DNA from: an uncultured Collinsella sp.
GTDB taxonomy: Bacteria > Actinomycetota > Coriobacteriia > Coriobacteriales > Coriobacteriaceae
Assembly (NCBI GenBank): GCA_900545605.1
Contig: UQZL01000022.1
Span: 1-35,491, forward strand
DNA: 35,491 bases
Direction: 5' to 3'
Shown: in pieces, positions 7,928 through 14,615 of the stretch
How positions within the stretch are numbered: the first letter of the stretch is position 1
How the letters are laid out: every line of letters starts with the position of its first letter
Notes under the pieces: generated by a model
What the model was told of the DNA's origin: nothing
Database searches by the model: none
What the model saw: the letters and a program-made list of their open reading frames with translations, nothing else
Translations under genes and position numbers: made by a program

Positions 7928-8830
7928 CTATTGAGCGATCACATAGAGATCAAACCCGCCCTGTGGCGTAAAATCGACCGTATTGGGCGCCTGGGAGTTA
8001 AAGCTCACGGGTACCATGCGCTTTGAGGCGCGGAAGCGCGTGCCATCGGTGGCGACGGGAGGCTCATCGACGGTGAGCTCATAGTCGCCAGGCCTGAGCT
8101 CGATGCCGTCGCCGTCGGAGTTGACGTACTGATACTCGTCGACCATCTGGCCCTTGAGCGTGCGGCCCACGATATGGATGAGCATCTGGCTGTCGCCACG
8201 CGCGGTATCCCACGTCGCGCCGTCTTTGACCTCGACCGACACATGTACCGAGCGCGTACGGCTGAGCGACTGCTCGACGGACATCTCGACCTTGACGGCG
8301 TCTTTTCGCTGCTGCTCAACATGGACCCAAACGTTGCCGATCGCCGAGCACGCAATGACGCCGGCCATAAAGGCAATGAGGATAGGGCCGAGCGGAGAGC
8401 GGCGACCCGCATCTTCCTCGCGAGCCAAGTCGGGACGATGCGTGGGAGCCGGCGCCTGGGCACCCTGTGCGGGCACGTCGAGGATGCTGAAAGACGCCGT
8501 GCTGCCGGGGTCGATGTTATGGCGCGGCTGCGGCGTCTTGGCCGGCGAGATCGACATATCGGCCGGCTGGCTCAGCGTGGCCGTGGCATCGGCCTTGGCC
8601 TCGTCGGCCTCTGCCTGAGCCCAAGCTTGCTCAAAGGTCAGGGGCTCGGCGGGGTCGGAAGCGGCATCATCGGATTCGGCCGTGGCGTCGCCGGCGGCCT
8701 CGGCATCAGCACCGGCCGCGCCCTCGGCATCCGCCCCATCGCTCGACTCATCACTCGTCAAAGGCTCGTCCCACTCCTCGTCCGGAGCCTCGCCTTCGCT
8801 ATACCACCATTCAAAGTTATCGATATCCAT
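7928..8830 (-). CDS. Membrane-anchored protein with acidic cytoplasmic region, function unknown
   Basis: A 300-residue protein I do not recognise. Residues 1-145 are low complexity, very rich in Asp, Glu and Ala and then Pro, and probably disordered in the cytoplasm. One hydrophobic helix (ILIAFMAGVIACSAIGNVWV, about residues 148-168) follows a basic RRSP segment. The C-terminal 130 residues look like a beta-rich extracellular domain, with GDSQMLIHIVGRTLKG and LRPGDYELTVDEPPV. There is no cleavable signal peptide, so type II topology is likely. The ATG at 8830 is preceded by AAAGGGGGC. It is divergent from the MFS gene across 243 bases. Confidence 0.75.
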   Translation of the reverse strand: MDIDNFEWWYSEGEAPDEEWDEPLTSDESSDGADAEGAAGADAEAAGDATAESDDAASDPAEPLTFEQAWAQAEADEAKADATATLSQPADMSISPAKTPQPRHNIDPGSTASFSILDVPAQGAQAPAPTHRPDLAREEDAGRRSPLGPILIAFMAGVIACSAIGNVWVHVEQQRKDAVKVEMSVEQSLSRTRSVHVSVEVKDGATWDTARGDSQMLIHIVGRTLKGQMVDEYQYVNSDGDGIELRPGDYELTVDEPPVATDGTRFRASKRMVPVSFNSQAPNTVDFTPQGGFDLYVIAQ

Positions 8831-8917
8831 ACGGGGCGCCCCCTTTGGCCTCGCAAATACATATTTGCTAGCCTTATACCCGCAGATGGCACAGGCGCTC
8901 GCCCGCGCTGGACAGGA

Positions 8918-8982
8918 AAACCGTCCCACCATTCGACGCTTTTCCTCGATTTCGAGGTTTTTATCGATTATTGGGACGGTTT
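8918..8982. repeat. 11-bp inverted repeat AAACCGTCCCA / TGGGACGGTTT
   Basis: The arms at 8918-8928 and 8972-8982 are exact reverse complements. Between them lies a second palindrome, CCTCGATTTCGAGG at 8944-8957. The same 11-mer recurs after the MFS gene at 10333-10343. The element sits in the divergent gap between the membrane protein gene and the MFS gene and could be an operator or a repeat remnant. Confidence 0.55.
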
Positions 8983-9073
8983 GGAGCGCGGTAAAGAAGC
9001 TGCCCCCTCGCCGCTTTCTGATAGAGTTGCAGAGTCCCCAAACTCAGCCTTGCCCATTATTGGAGTTACCGCT

Positions 9074-10297
9074 TTGACGACCACATCCGCCCTTTCCCCC
9101 GCTCGCACCAAGCTTTGCCTGGCACTGCTTGTGTTGCTCGGCTTCTCGCTCGGCTGTTCTGAGTTCGTGGTCATTGGCATCGAGGGTGACTTGGCAGCAG
9201 AGCTTGGCATCTCTCTTGCTACCGCAGGACAGCTCATCAGCGTGTTCGCGCTCGTCTATGCCATCGCCACGCCGGCGCTCGCACTCGGTACGGGACGCTT
9301 CCGCCGGTATCAGCTACTCGTTTGCTATAGCATCATCTTTGTACTTGGCAACCTGGTCATGGCGCTGGCGCCCAACTTCCAGGTGCTGTTTGTCTCGCGC
9401 ATCGTCCTGGGCTCCGTCTCGGGCGCGCTGCTGGCCGTAGGCGTGACGTACATCCCCGAGCTGCTATCGCCGCAGCAGACTTCGCTCGTTATCTCGATTG
9501 TGTACGGAGCGTTCTCCGTGGCGATGGTCTTTGTGACCTCGATCGGCAAGTTCGTGGCCGACACGCTCGACTGGCACGTCGCCATGTACGGTACGCTCGC
9601 CTTTGCCGTTTTGATCTGTACTGCGCTCGTGGCGTTTATGCCGCGTGCCGGACAGACCGATGAGCCTGCCACATTCCGCGAGCAGGCGGGGCTTCTGCGC
9701 GAGCCGAGCATTATCACCGGCATGCTCATCTTCTTGTTTGGCGTGGGATCGGTCTATGTGTTCTACGGCTACGTGACGCCCTATCTTGAGCAGGTGCTGG
9801 GCATGGGCACGGTCGAGGCCAGCACCACGCTTATGGCCTACGGCGTGTTCTGCCTCGTCTCGAACATCTTGGGCGGATGGATCGATGCGCGCTTTGGCAT
9901 GAAGGCGCTGCTCGTGACGTTTGTGCTGCAGGCGGCCGCGTTAATCGGGCTTTTTATCGCCGGCCCCGCCATGCCCGTTGCGCTCGTCTTTGTCTTTAGC
10001 CTGGCGATGCTCATGTATCTGTTCTCGGTCTCGTGCATCACGCACTTTATGGACGTGGCCCGCAGCCGTCACCCCAAATCGATGGTGCTCGCGAGCTCGG
10101 TGGAGCCCATGGCGTTTAACGTCGGCATCTCGTTTGGCACCGCGGTGGGCGGCGCCGTGGTAAGCGGAATTGGCATTGCCTACGTGGGCGCCGTTGGCGC
10201 CGCGTTCTCGCTCGTGGCCTGGGTACTCACGCTAGTGACGATCAAGCTCGCCCGCTGGGAGCGCAAGCGGGCAGCACAATCTTCGATGCAGGCATAG
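9074..10297 (+). CDS. MFS transporter, DHA1/AraJ-type exporter
   Basis: A twelve-helix major facilitator of 407 residues, expected to export sugars, drugs or metabolites by proton antiport. The start is assigned to TTG 9074 because GGAG lies nine bases upstream and the first hydrophobic helix (LCLALLVLLGFSLGCSEFVVIG) begins after a short tail; in-frame sequence further upstream crosses the divergent promoter region. The segment GCSEFVVIGIEGDLA is characteristic of the AraJ/YdhP branch. The central cytoplasmic loop is around residues 190-215. The gene is transcribed alone, divergent from the membrane protein. The C-terminus is basic (WERKRAAQSS). The substrate is unknown. Confidence 0.9.
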   Translation: MTTTSALSPARTKLCLALLVLLGFSLGCSEFVVIGIEGDLAAELGISLATAGQLISVFALVYAIATPALALGTGRFRRYQLLVCYSIIFVLGNLVMALAPNFQVLFVSRIVLGSVSGALLAVGVTYIPELLSPQQTSLVISIVYGAFSVAMVFVTSIGKFVADTLDWHVAMYGTLAFAVLICTALVAFMPRAGQTDEPATFREQAGLLREPSIITGMLIFLFGVGSVYVFYGYVTPYLEQVLGMGTVEASTTLMAYGVFCLVSNILGGWIDARFGMKALLVTFVLQAAALIGLFIAGPAMPVALVFVFSLAMLMYLFSVSCITHFMDVARSRHPKSMVLASSVEPMAFNVGISFGTAVGGAVVSGIGIAYVGAVGAAFSLVAWVLTLVTIKLARWERKRAAQSSMQA

Positions 10298-10332
10298 GGG
10301 CAAACATAGCCCAAGGTGGCGAGCGACCGGTG

Positions 10333-10343
10333 AAACCGTCCCA
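10333..10343 (+). repeat. Third copy of AAACCGTCCCA
   Basis: Exact match to the left arm at 8918-8928, placed 36 bases after the MFS stop codon. The MFS gene is thus bracketed by copies of the same 11-mer. Confidence 0.5.
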
Positions 10344-10382
10344 TACAAGTGGTGTTTATCCGCCCGCAAGCTCCAGCAGTGC

Positions 10383-10474
10383 AATTTCGTGTACTTCAGA
10401 TACACGCTTTTCCACAATTTCGTGTATTTGAAGTACACGAAATCGTACTAAACTATGTATTTGAAATACACGGA
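10383..10474 (+). promoter_or_regulatory. Three phased palindromes upstream of the ATPase (candidate operator array)
   Basis: Three 19-base palindromic units occupy 10388-10406, 10421-10439 and 10454-10472, with centres at 10397, 10430 and 10463, exactly 33 bases apart. Unit 2 is CGTGTATTTGAAGTACACG with arms extending to ATTTCGTGTA. Unit 1 is its reverse complement with one mismatch, and unit 3 matches at 16 of 19. A 33-base period places all three on the same helix face. A possible promoter (TTGAAG, 17 bases, AACTAT at 10451-10456) overlaps units 2 and 3. Autoregulation of the gene starting at 10492 is inferred. Confidence 0.7.
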
Positions 10475-10491
10475 ATTGGAAAGGCGGCTCC

Positions 10492-11862
10492 ATGCGCAGA
10501 TCAATCGAATCCGTCATCGAATCATGGGCGACAGAGGACGCGTCGCGCCCCCTCCTCATCCGTGGTGCGCGACGCGTGGGCAAAACGTACGCTGCCGAGG
10601 AAATCGGCAGACGAATCGCCGGCGACGCATTTGTCAAACTCGACTTTCAGACCGATCTTGAGCTGATTGCCCCACTGTTCGACTGCCCCACCGACGACGT
10701 AGACACCATCGTGGCACGAATCTCAGACTATAAGCGCACCCCCATTCGCAAGGAAACCGCATTCATCCTGTTTGACGAGGTGCAGTTCTGCGAACGCGCG
10801 CTCAACTCGCTTCGCTTTTTCTCGGGTTCGGGCTGGCGCATATGCGCGACCGGCAGCCAGCTCGGCGTCGCCACGCGCAAGCGCAAGTTGCCTTTTCCCA
10901 GCGGCGTCCGTCAAGAGACCATGCATCCTATGTCGTTCGAGGAGTTTCTCTGGGCGCTCGGTGAGGAGCAGATGGCGGATGCCATTCGCGCCCACGCCGG
11001 CACGCTTGAGACCTACGTCGCGCATCAAGCCACGCTCAGCCTGTTTCATCGATACCAGATCGTGGGCGGCATGCCCGCCGCCGTCAACGCATATCGCAAG
11101 ACACTATCCATCGAAGACGCGCGCGTCGAGCAGCGCGAAATCGACGAGACCTACACCGCCGATATGACAGACCCCGAAAACGGGATCAGCGGCGTGGCAG
11201 CGCGCAAGGTCTGGCGCTCCATTCCATCCCAGCTGCTACGATCCTCAACCAAGAAATTCAAGTACTCCGAGGTCGAACGCGGAGGCCGTCGTGCCAAGCT
11301 CATCGAGCCGCTCGACTGGCTCGAGGGCGCCGGCATCATATCGGTCAACAACCTGACCGAAGGCATCGAACCTCCCCTCGTCCCCTTCGACGACGAAGAC
11401 GGGAGTTTCTTTAAGGTCTATCTTCTCGATACGGGTCTCATGTTCTACAAACTCGGCATCAACCCGCGGCTCTGGCTCGACCTCAAAGAGGAGTCCGCCA
11501 TGGCGCTGTCTTCCGACTTTCGAGGTGCCCTGGCGGAGAACTCGGTCATGCAGGCATTTTCGGGCAATGGTTTGCAGACGTATTACTGGATACCACCGTC
11601 GTCTTGGAAGACGAACGGCGAGCTCGATTTTCTACTTCAGACCGACCGTATGGAGATCGTTCCCGTCGAGGTAAAGTCCGCACGCAACGTGCGCGCGAGA
11701 ACCCTCGGGTCGTTTATGGAAAAAGCCCGGTCGCCGTATGCCTACATATTGTCCGAGAACAATTTTGCCCGCAGCGAAACCGAGGACGGGTGCGAGCTGC
11801 GCCACCTCCCCTTGTACGCAGCGGGCTTTATCGGAGCAAACTGCCTCAAGGCCAGTCTGTAA
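10492..11862 (+). CDS. AAA ATPase with DUF4143 domain (COG1373 type)
   Basis: A 456-residue protein with an N-terminal AAA_14-type P-loop domain: Walker A IRGARRVGKTY near residue 24, Walker B TAFILFDEVQF near residue 95, and sensor segment WRICATGSQLG near residue 120. The C-terminal half is a DUF4143 region ending in a nuclease-like fold, where GELDFLLQ and VPVEVKS resemble the D-(D/E)xK arrangement of restriction-like domains. The family is widespread in gut bacteria and its role is unresolved. The ATG at 10492 follows GGAAAGG. The upstream palindrome array suggests tight control. The phosphatase gene follows after 33 bases and may be cotranscribed. Confidence 0.88.
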   Translation: MRRSIESVIESWATEDASRPLLIRGARRVGKTYAAEEIGRRIAGDAFVKLDFQTDLELIAPLFDCPTDDVDTIVARISDYKRTPIRKETAFILFDEVQFCERALNSLRFFSGSGWRICATGSQLGVATRKRKLPFPSGVRQETMHPMSFEEFLWALGEEQMADAIRAHAGTLETYVAHQATLSLFHRYQIVGGMPAAVNAYRKTLSIEDARVEQREIDETYTADMTDPENGISGVAARKVWRSIPSQLLRSSTKKFKYSEVERGGRRAKLIEPLDWLEGAGIISVNNLTEGIEPPLVPFDDEDGSFFKVYLLDTGLMFYKLGINPRLWLDLKEESAMALSSDFRGALAENSVMQAFSGNGLQTYYWIPPSSWKTNGELDFLLQTDRMEIVPVEVKSARNVRARTLGSFMEKARSPYAYILSENNFARSETEDGCELRHLPLYAAGFIGANCLKASL

Positions 11863-11895
11863 ACCCCGCGCAACCGCCCGGAAAGGAAACCGCTC

Positions 11896-12342
11896 ATGCA
11901 ACGCATTCTTTTTATCTGCCACGGGAATATCTGTCGCTCGACGATGGCTGAGTCGGTGTTTACCGAGCTGGTGCGCCGTGCCGGGCGCGAGGCAGAGTTC
12001 GTCATTGATTCCGCCGCGACCTCGACCGAGGAGATTGGCAACCCTCCGCATCATGGCACCGTCGCCAAGCTGCGCGAGGTCGGGATTCCCGTCGTTGCCC
12101 ACCGCGCGCGCCAGGTGCGTCGCGCGGAGTATGGCGACTGGGACCACATTGTCTATATGGATGCCGAGAACGCGCGCGGCCTGCGCCGCATCTTCGGCGG
12201 CGACCCCGGCGGCAAGATCTCGCGCCTGCTCGATTGGACCGACCGTCCCGGCGACGTGGCCGATCCGTGGTACACCGGCAACTTTGATGCGACGTACTGC
12301 GATGTGCTCGCCGGCTGCACGGCCATGCTCGAGCAGCTGTAG
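11896..12342 (+). CDS. Low-molecular-weight protein-tyrosine phosphatase
   Basis: A 148-residue cytosolic phosphatase of standard length for the family. The P-loop CHGNICRS at residues 9-16 supplies the nucleophilic Cys and the Arg of the C-x5-R motif. The general-acid Asp is in ADPWYTGNFDATY near residue 120. Such enzymes dephosphorylate protein tyrosines, commonly acting on bacterial tyrosine kinases of polysaccharide synthesis, or phosphoarginine; no partner kinase is visible here. The ATG at 11896 has GGAAAGG 9 bases upstream. It is followed by a nested inverted repeat that separates it from convergent genes. Confidence 0.93.
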   Translation: MQRILFICHGNICRSTMAESVFTELVRRAGREAEFVIDSAATSTEEIGNPPHHGTVAKLREVGIPVVAHRARQVRRAEYGDWDHIVYMDAENARGLRRIFGGDPGGKISRLLDWTDRPGDVADPWYTGNFDATYCDVLAGCTAMLEQL

Positions 12343-12386
12343 GCAAGCGGGCGCGCGGGCACACAAGCCGTGCCATCGGCATAAAA

Positions 12387-12510
12387 TGAGCGTGGATTTT
12401 CTCCCGCATGCAAATTGAGCGTGGATAATCTCCCACTTTGAGCGCGAAACGGTGCTCTAAACGGGAGATTATCCACGCTCATTATCTTGGCGGGAGAAAA
12501 TCCACGCTCA
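12387..12510. repeat. Nested double inverted repeat, four copies of one unit
   Basis: The outer arms 12387-12406 and 12491-12510 are perfect 20-bp complements. The inner arms 12416-12434 and 12463-12481 are perfect 19-bp complements. All four arms are versions of TGAGCGTGGATWWTCTCCC. The central 28 bases also contain GAGC/GCTC. The element fills the gap between the convergent phosphatase and TIGR04076-like genes and ends one base before the latter's stop codon, so it may stop transcription from both sides, although no clear T-run follows. Confidence 0.85.
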
Positions 12511-12511
12511 A

Positions 12512-12844
12512 TTACTCGTCGACGATCTCGGCGAGCCAAACGTTCAACGTATCGACCTCGGGGCAGCAGAACTTTGCCGTGCCGGGCTCGTTGCCGGGCA
12601 CGGTACCGCCGTAGCGCAGGATGTCGATATAGGGAAAGCCCACGTGGCAGGCCATGGCGCACATCTTGCCGCGATCGCGGTCGAAGTCAAAGACATCGCC
12701 CGGCTTGTGACCATGATGGCAGCGGCACATCCCCAGCTGGTCCACGCAGCTAATGCGGATACGCGGACGCTTGCCGCGCGGAGCGCCGAGCGGCTTGTTC
12801 TCGCCCGAAGGCTCGGTGGAGCCGCTCTCGGCCGCGTTACTCAT
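12512..12844 (-). CDS. TIGR04076-like small Cys-rich protein
   Basis: A 110-residue protein of unknown function. After a disordered Ser/Glu/Pro-rich leader (about 30 residues), the conserved part reads RIRISCVD, then GHKPGDVFDFDRDRGKMC, CHVGFPYIDILRYGG and FCCPE. This matches the TIGR04076 pattern of a small protein with conserved Cys residues and a GD-x-F motif. Seven Cys and several His residues could bind a metal or cluster, which is inference. The ATG at 12844 overlaps the 3' end of the pyridoxal kinase gene by 8 bases, pointing to translational coupling. Confidence 0.72.
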   Translation of the reverse strand: MSNAAESGSTEPSGENKPLGAPRGKRPRIRISCVDQLGMCRCHHGHKPGDVFDFDRDRGKMCAMACHVGFPYIDILRYGGTVPGNEPGTAKFCCPEVDTLNVWLAEIVDE

Positions 12845-13661
12845 GGTCAATCACATCCAGACAGGCTTCGATGGGCAGACCGGCCGACTTATCCTCCTGG
12901 TCGGCATTGCGCTCGATAAGCTCGGCAACCACGCGCATGGCATCGGCCGTCGCACGCTGCAGGCTCCAACCGGCCATAACGCGGCCCACAAGCACCGCCG
13001 AGAACGTGTCGCCCGTGCCGGGAAAATAGACCGGGATCAGCTCGAAGGGAATCGTGAAGTACTCTCCCGCCACATGGTCAAAGCCGATAACGGAATTCTG
13101 CCCATCGACCACAGCGCTCGTTATGACCACCGACTTGGCGCCCAGCGCGCGCACGGCGTCCACGAGCGCGTGGGCCTCGTCGACCGAAATCTGTTCGGCA
13201 ATAGGCGTATCGGCGAGCAGGCATGCCTCGGTGTAGTTGGGCACCGCGTAGTCGGCGCACTCGAGCAGGCTGCGCATGAGGCCAATCGTGGACTCGGGCA
13301 CGCCGGCGTAGAGCTTGCCGTTGTCGCCCATGATGGGGTCGACGAACACCTTGGTGCCCTTTTGCGCGCGGCGGTGGCAAAAGTCCGAGATGATACGCGT
13401 CTCTTCCTCGGTCACGATAAAGCCGGTCGAGATGGCGTCGAACTCAAAGCCGAGCTCTTCCCAGATGGCGAGGCTCTGGCGCACGTACTCCGTGGTGTCG
13501 TGGATGTAGAACTTGGGGTAGTTGAGCGTATCGGACACAAGCGCCGTCGGCAGGTTGTGGATACGGTAGCCCATGTGCGACAGCACCGGCAGCATGGCAG
13601 AGAGCGCGACCTTGCCGTAGCCGCACATATCGTTGATCAGCAGCAGCTGAGTGTTCTTCAT
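12837..13661 (-). CDS. pdxY: Pyridoxal/pyridoxamine kinase
   Basis: A ribokinase-superfamily enzyme of 274 residues that phosphorylates B6 vitamers in the salvage of pyridoxal 5'-phosphate. Features are the N-terminal INDMCGYGKVAL, the substrate-binding TLNYPKFY region, the FVDPIMGDNGKLY metal and phosphate segment near residue 125, and the anion-hole and catalytic base FPGTGDTFSAVL near residue 220. The ATG at 13661 is 7 bases behind AAGGGGG. The PdxY-versus-PdxK split is not certain from sequence alone, and the symbol is given on overall resemblance. The small TIGR04076-like gene overlaps its 3' end. Confidence 0.85.
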   Translation of the reverse strand: MKNTQLLLINDMCGYGKVALSAMLPVLSHMGYRIHNLPTALVSDTLNYPKFYIHDTTEYVRQSLAIWEELGFEFDAISTGFIVTEEETRIISDFCHRRAQKGTKVFVDPIMGDNGKLYAGVPESTIGLMRSLLECADYAVPNYTEACLLADTPIAEQISVDEAHALVDAVRALGAKSVVITSAVVDGQNSVIGFDHVAGEYFTIPFELIPVYFPGTGDTFSAVLVGRVMAGWSLQRATADAMRVVAELIERNADQEDKSAGLPIEACLDVIDHE

Positions 13662-13784
13662 GAGTGTCCCCCTTGGGTCGGGAGCGGCGCAGCAGCGCCA
13701 CAGTGCGACTAAGTGTAGCGCAGGGGACGTTGTGAGCGGAGTCGAGCAGCGCGAAGGGTAAATTGTTGCGGAAAGGTTACGGAA

Positions 13785-13808
13785 AATGATCCCTTTTCCT
13801 CCGTCCCC
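13785..13808. repeat. 24-base stretch repeated at 2523-2546
   Basis: This intergenic copy matches the M20 peptidase segment at 23 of 24 positions. It overlaps a 7-bp inverted repeat (ATCCCTT at 13790-13796 with AAGGGAT just past the stretch). It lies about 124 bases upstream of the pyridoxal kinase start. Confidence 0.7.
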
Positions 13809-13868
13809 AAGGGATTGCATGCACCGAAACGGACCGTGGCGGAATCACAGGTTGAGGACGGACAGCGA

Positions 13869-14007
13869 AAACGTTCCTAAGCGAGCAAGGTGGCGTGAAA
13901 GAGGAGGGCATAGGCCTTGTGGCCATGCCCGACGATTGAACGCCAGATTGCCGCTTAGGAGCGTTTGCAGCGTCGAGCGGTTACGGCGTTTGGCAAAACG
14001 CCGTAAC
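13869..14007 (+). ncRNA. Structured intergenic element, copy 2 (candidate RNA)
   Basis: Same architecture as 853-991. The outer stem is 13869-13883 with 13952-13966, the middle stem TGGCGT 13891-13896 with ACGCCA 13940-13945, the apical hairpin 13906-13930, and the 3' hairpin 13980-13991 with 13996-14007. Compared with copy 1, the middle stem changes an A-T pair to G-C. The 3' hairpin swaps two C-G/G-C pairs on both arms, and the apical hairpin is a different sequence that still pairs. It ends 17 bases before the MarR-operon -35 box, so it is not in that operon's leader. Confidence 0.7.
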
Positions 14008-14024
14008 TTAATAAGTTTGGCACC

Positions 14025-14053
14025 TTGACATTGATTTCTCACACTCCTAAATT
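14025..14053 (+). promoter_or_regulatory. Promoter of the MarR-ABC exporter operon
   Basis: TTGACA at 14025-14030 and TAAATT at 14048-14053 are separated by 17 bases, a near-consensus housekeeping promoter. Transcription would start near 14060, leaving a leader of about 50 bases with the ribosome-binding site AGGAG. Confidence 0.8.
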
Positions 14054-14087
14054 GGTTAGGCACAAAACAATTCCACTACCTAACTAA
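14046..14087 (+). promoter_or_regulatory. Candidate MarR operator sites
   Basis: CCTAAATTGGTTAGG at 14046-14060 is a palindrome with CCTAA/TTAGG arms lying over the -10 box. A second half-site, CCTAACTAA at 14079-14087, is inverted relative to TTGGTTAGG. Binding here would block the promoter, as expected for an autorepressing MarR protein. Confidence 0.6.
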
Positions 14088-14108
14088 AGAAAGGAGCAAC
14101 ACTGATTC

Positions 14109-14615
14109 ATGTGCGATGAACCTCTTAACCTTTGTTCGCACGGGCCCGGCGGCGACCCGTCACAGCCGGCGGATGTACCCGAAGCGGTCAGCGCCGAAGA
14201 CAAACTCGCCAAGCGCATCCTGAGCGGCCTGGGTTTTTGCGGCCATTACATGCATTTTCACGGCGGCGGCATATCTGGCAAGGCGCCTATTGTCTGCCTA
14301 CTCGCCAAGCAGCCGACCGGCGAGCTGTCCCAACAGGAGCTCGGCATGCACTTCGACCTCAAGCCAGGGTCCCTTTCCGAGATTCTGTCCAAGCTCGAAC
14401 TGGGCGGTCTTATCGAGCGCAGTCGCAATCCCAAAGACCGTCGGCAGCTCACCATCCGCCTGACCGAAGCGGGATGGGAAAAGGCCCGTGTTGAGCAGGC
14501 AGCCCGCATTCGCTTTAGGGAACAGGCCTTTAGCGCCCTTACGCACGACGAGCGCGAACAGCTCGCCGAGATGCTCGAAAAAATCCGCGTAACCTGGGAG
14601 GAACTGGATGATTAA
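14109..14615 (+). CDS. MarR-family transcriptional regulator
   Basis: A winged-helix regulator of 168 residues. The DNA-binding domain spans about residues 70-130: GELSQQELGMHFDLKPGSLS gives the helix-turn-helix and ERSRNPKDRRQLTIRLTE is the wing with the usual DRR. The N-terminal 35 residues are an acidic, proline-containing tail with Cys residues, followed by a Cys and His segment (GFCGHYMHFHGGG) that could sense redox or metal, which is inference. The ATG at 14109 follows AGGAG by 12 bases. It overlaps the first ABC gene by 8 bases, and a promoter with an overlapping palindrome lies upstream, so it probably represses this operon until a ligand appears. Confidence 0.9.
   Translation: MCDEPLNLCSHGPGGDPSQPADVPEAVSAEDKLAKRILSGLGFCGHYMHFHGGGISGKAPIVCLLAKQPTGELSQQELGMHFDLKPGSLSEILSKLELGGLIERSRNPKDRRQLTIRLTEAGWEKARVEQAARIRFREQAFSALTHDEREQLAEMLEKIRVTWEELDD

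Noticed and set aside
8174..9073. In-frame upstream extension of the MFS gene
   Set aside because: It runs through the divergent membrane-protein gene and the promoter gap; TTG 9074 has a ribosome-binding site and matches the family's N-terminus.
10356..10637. Short minus-strand frames with repeated RVLQIHEI-like peptides
   Set aside because: The peptide repeat merely reflects the 33-base DNA palindrome array.
12387..12510. CRISPR-like array
   Set aside because: Only four arms, two inverted, with no regular spacers and no cas genes.
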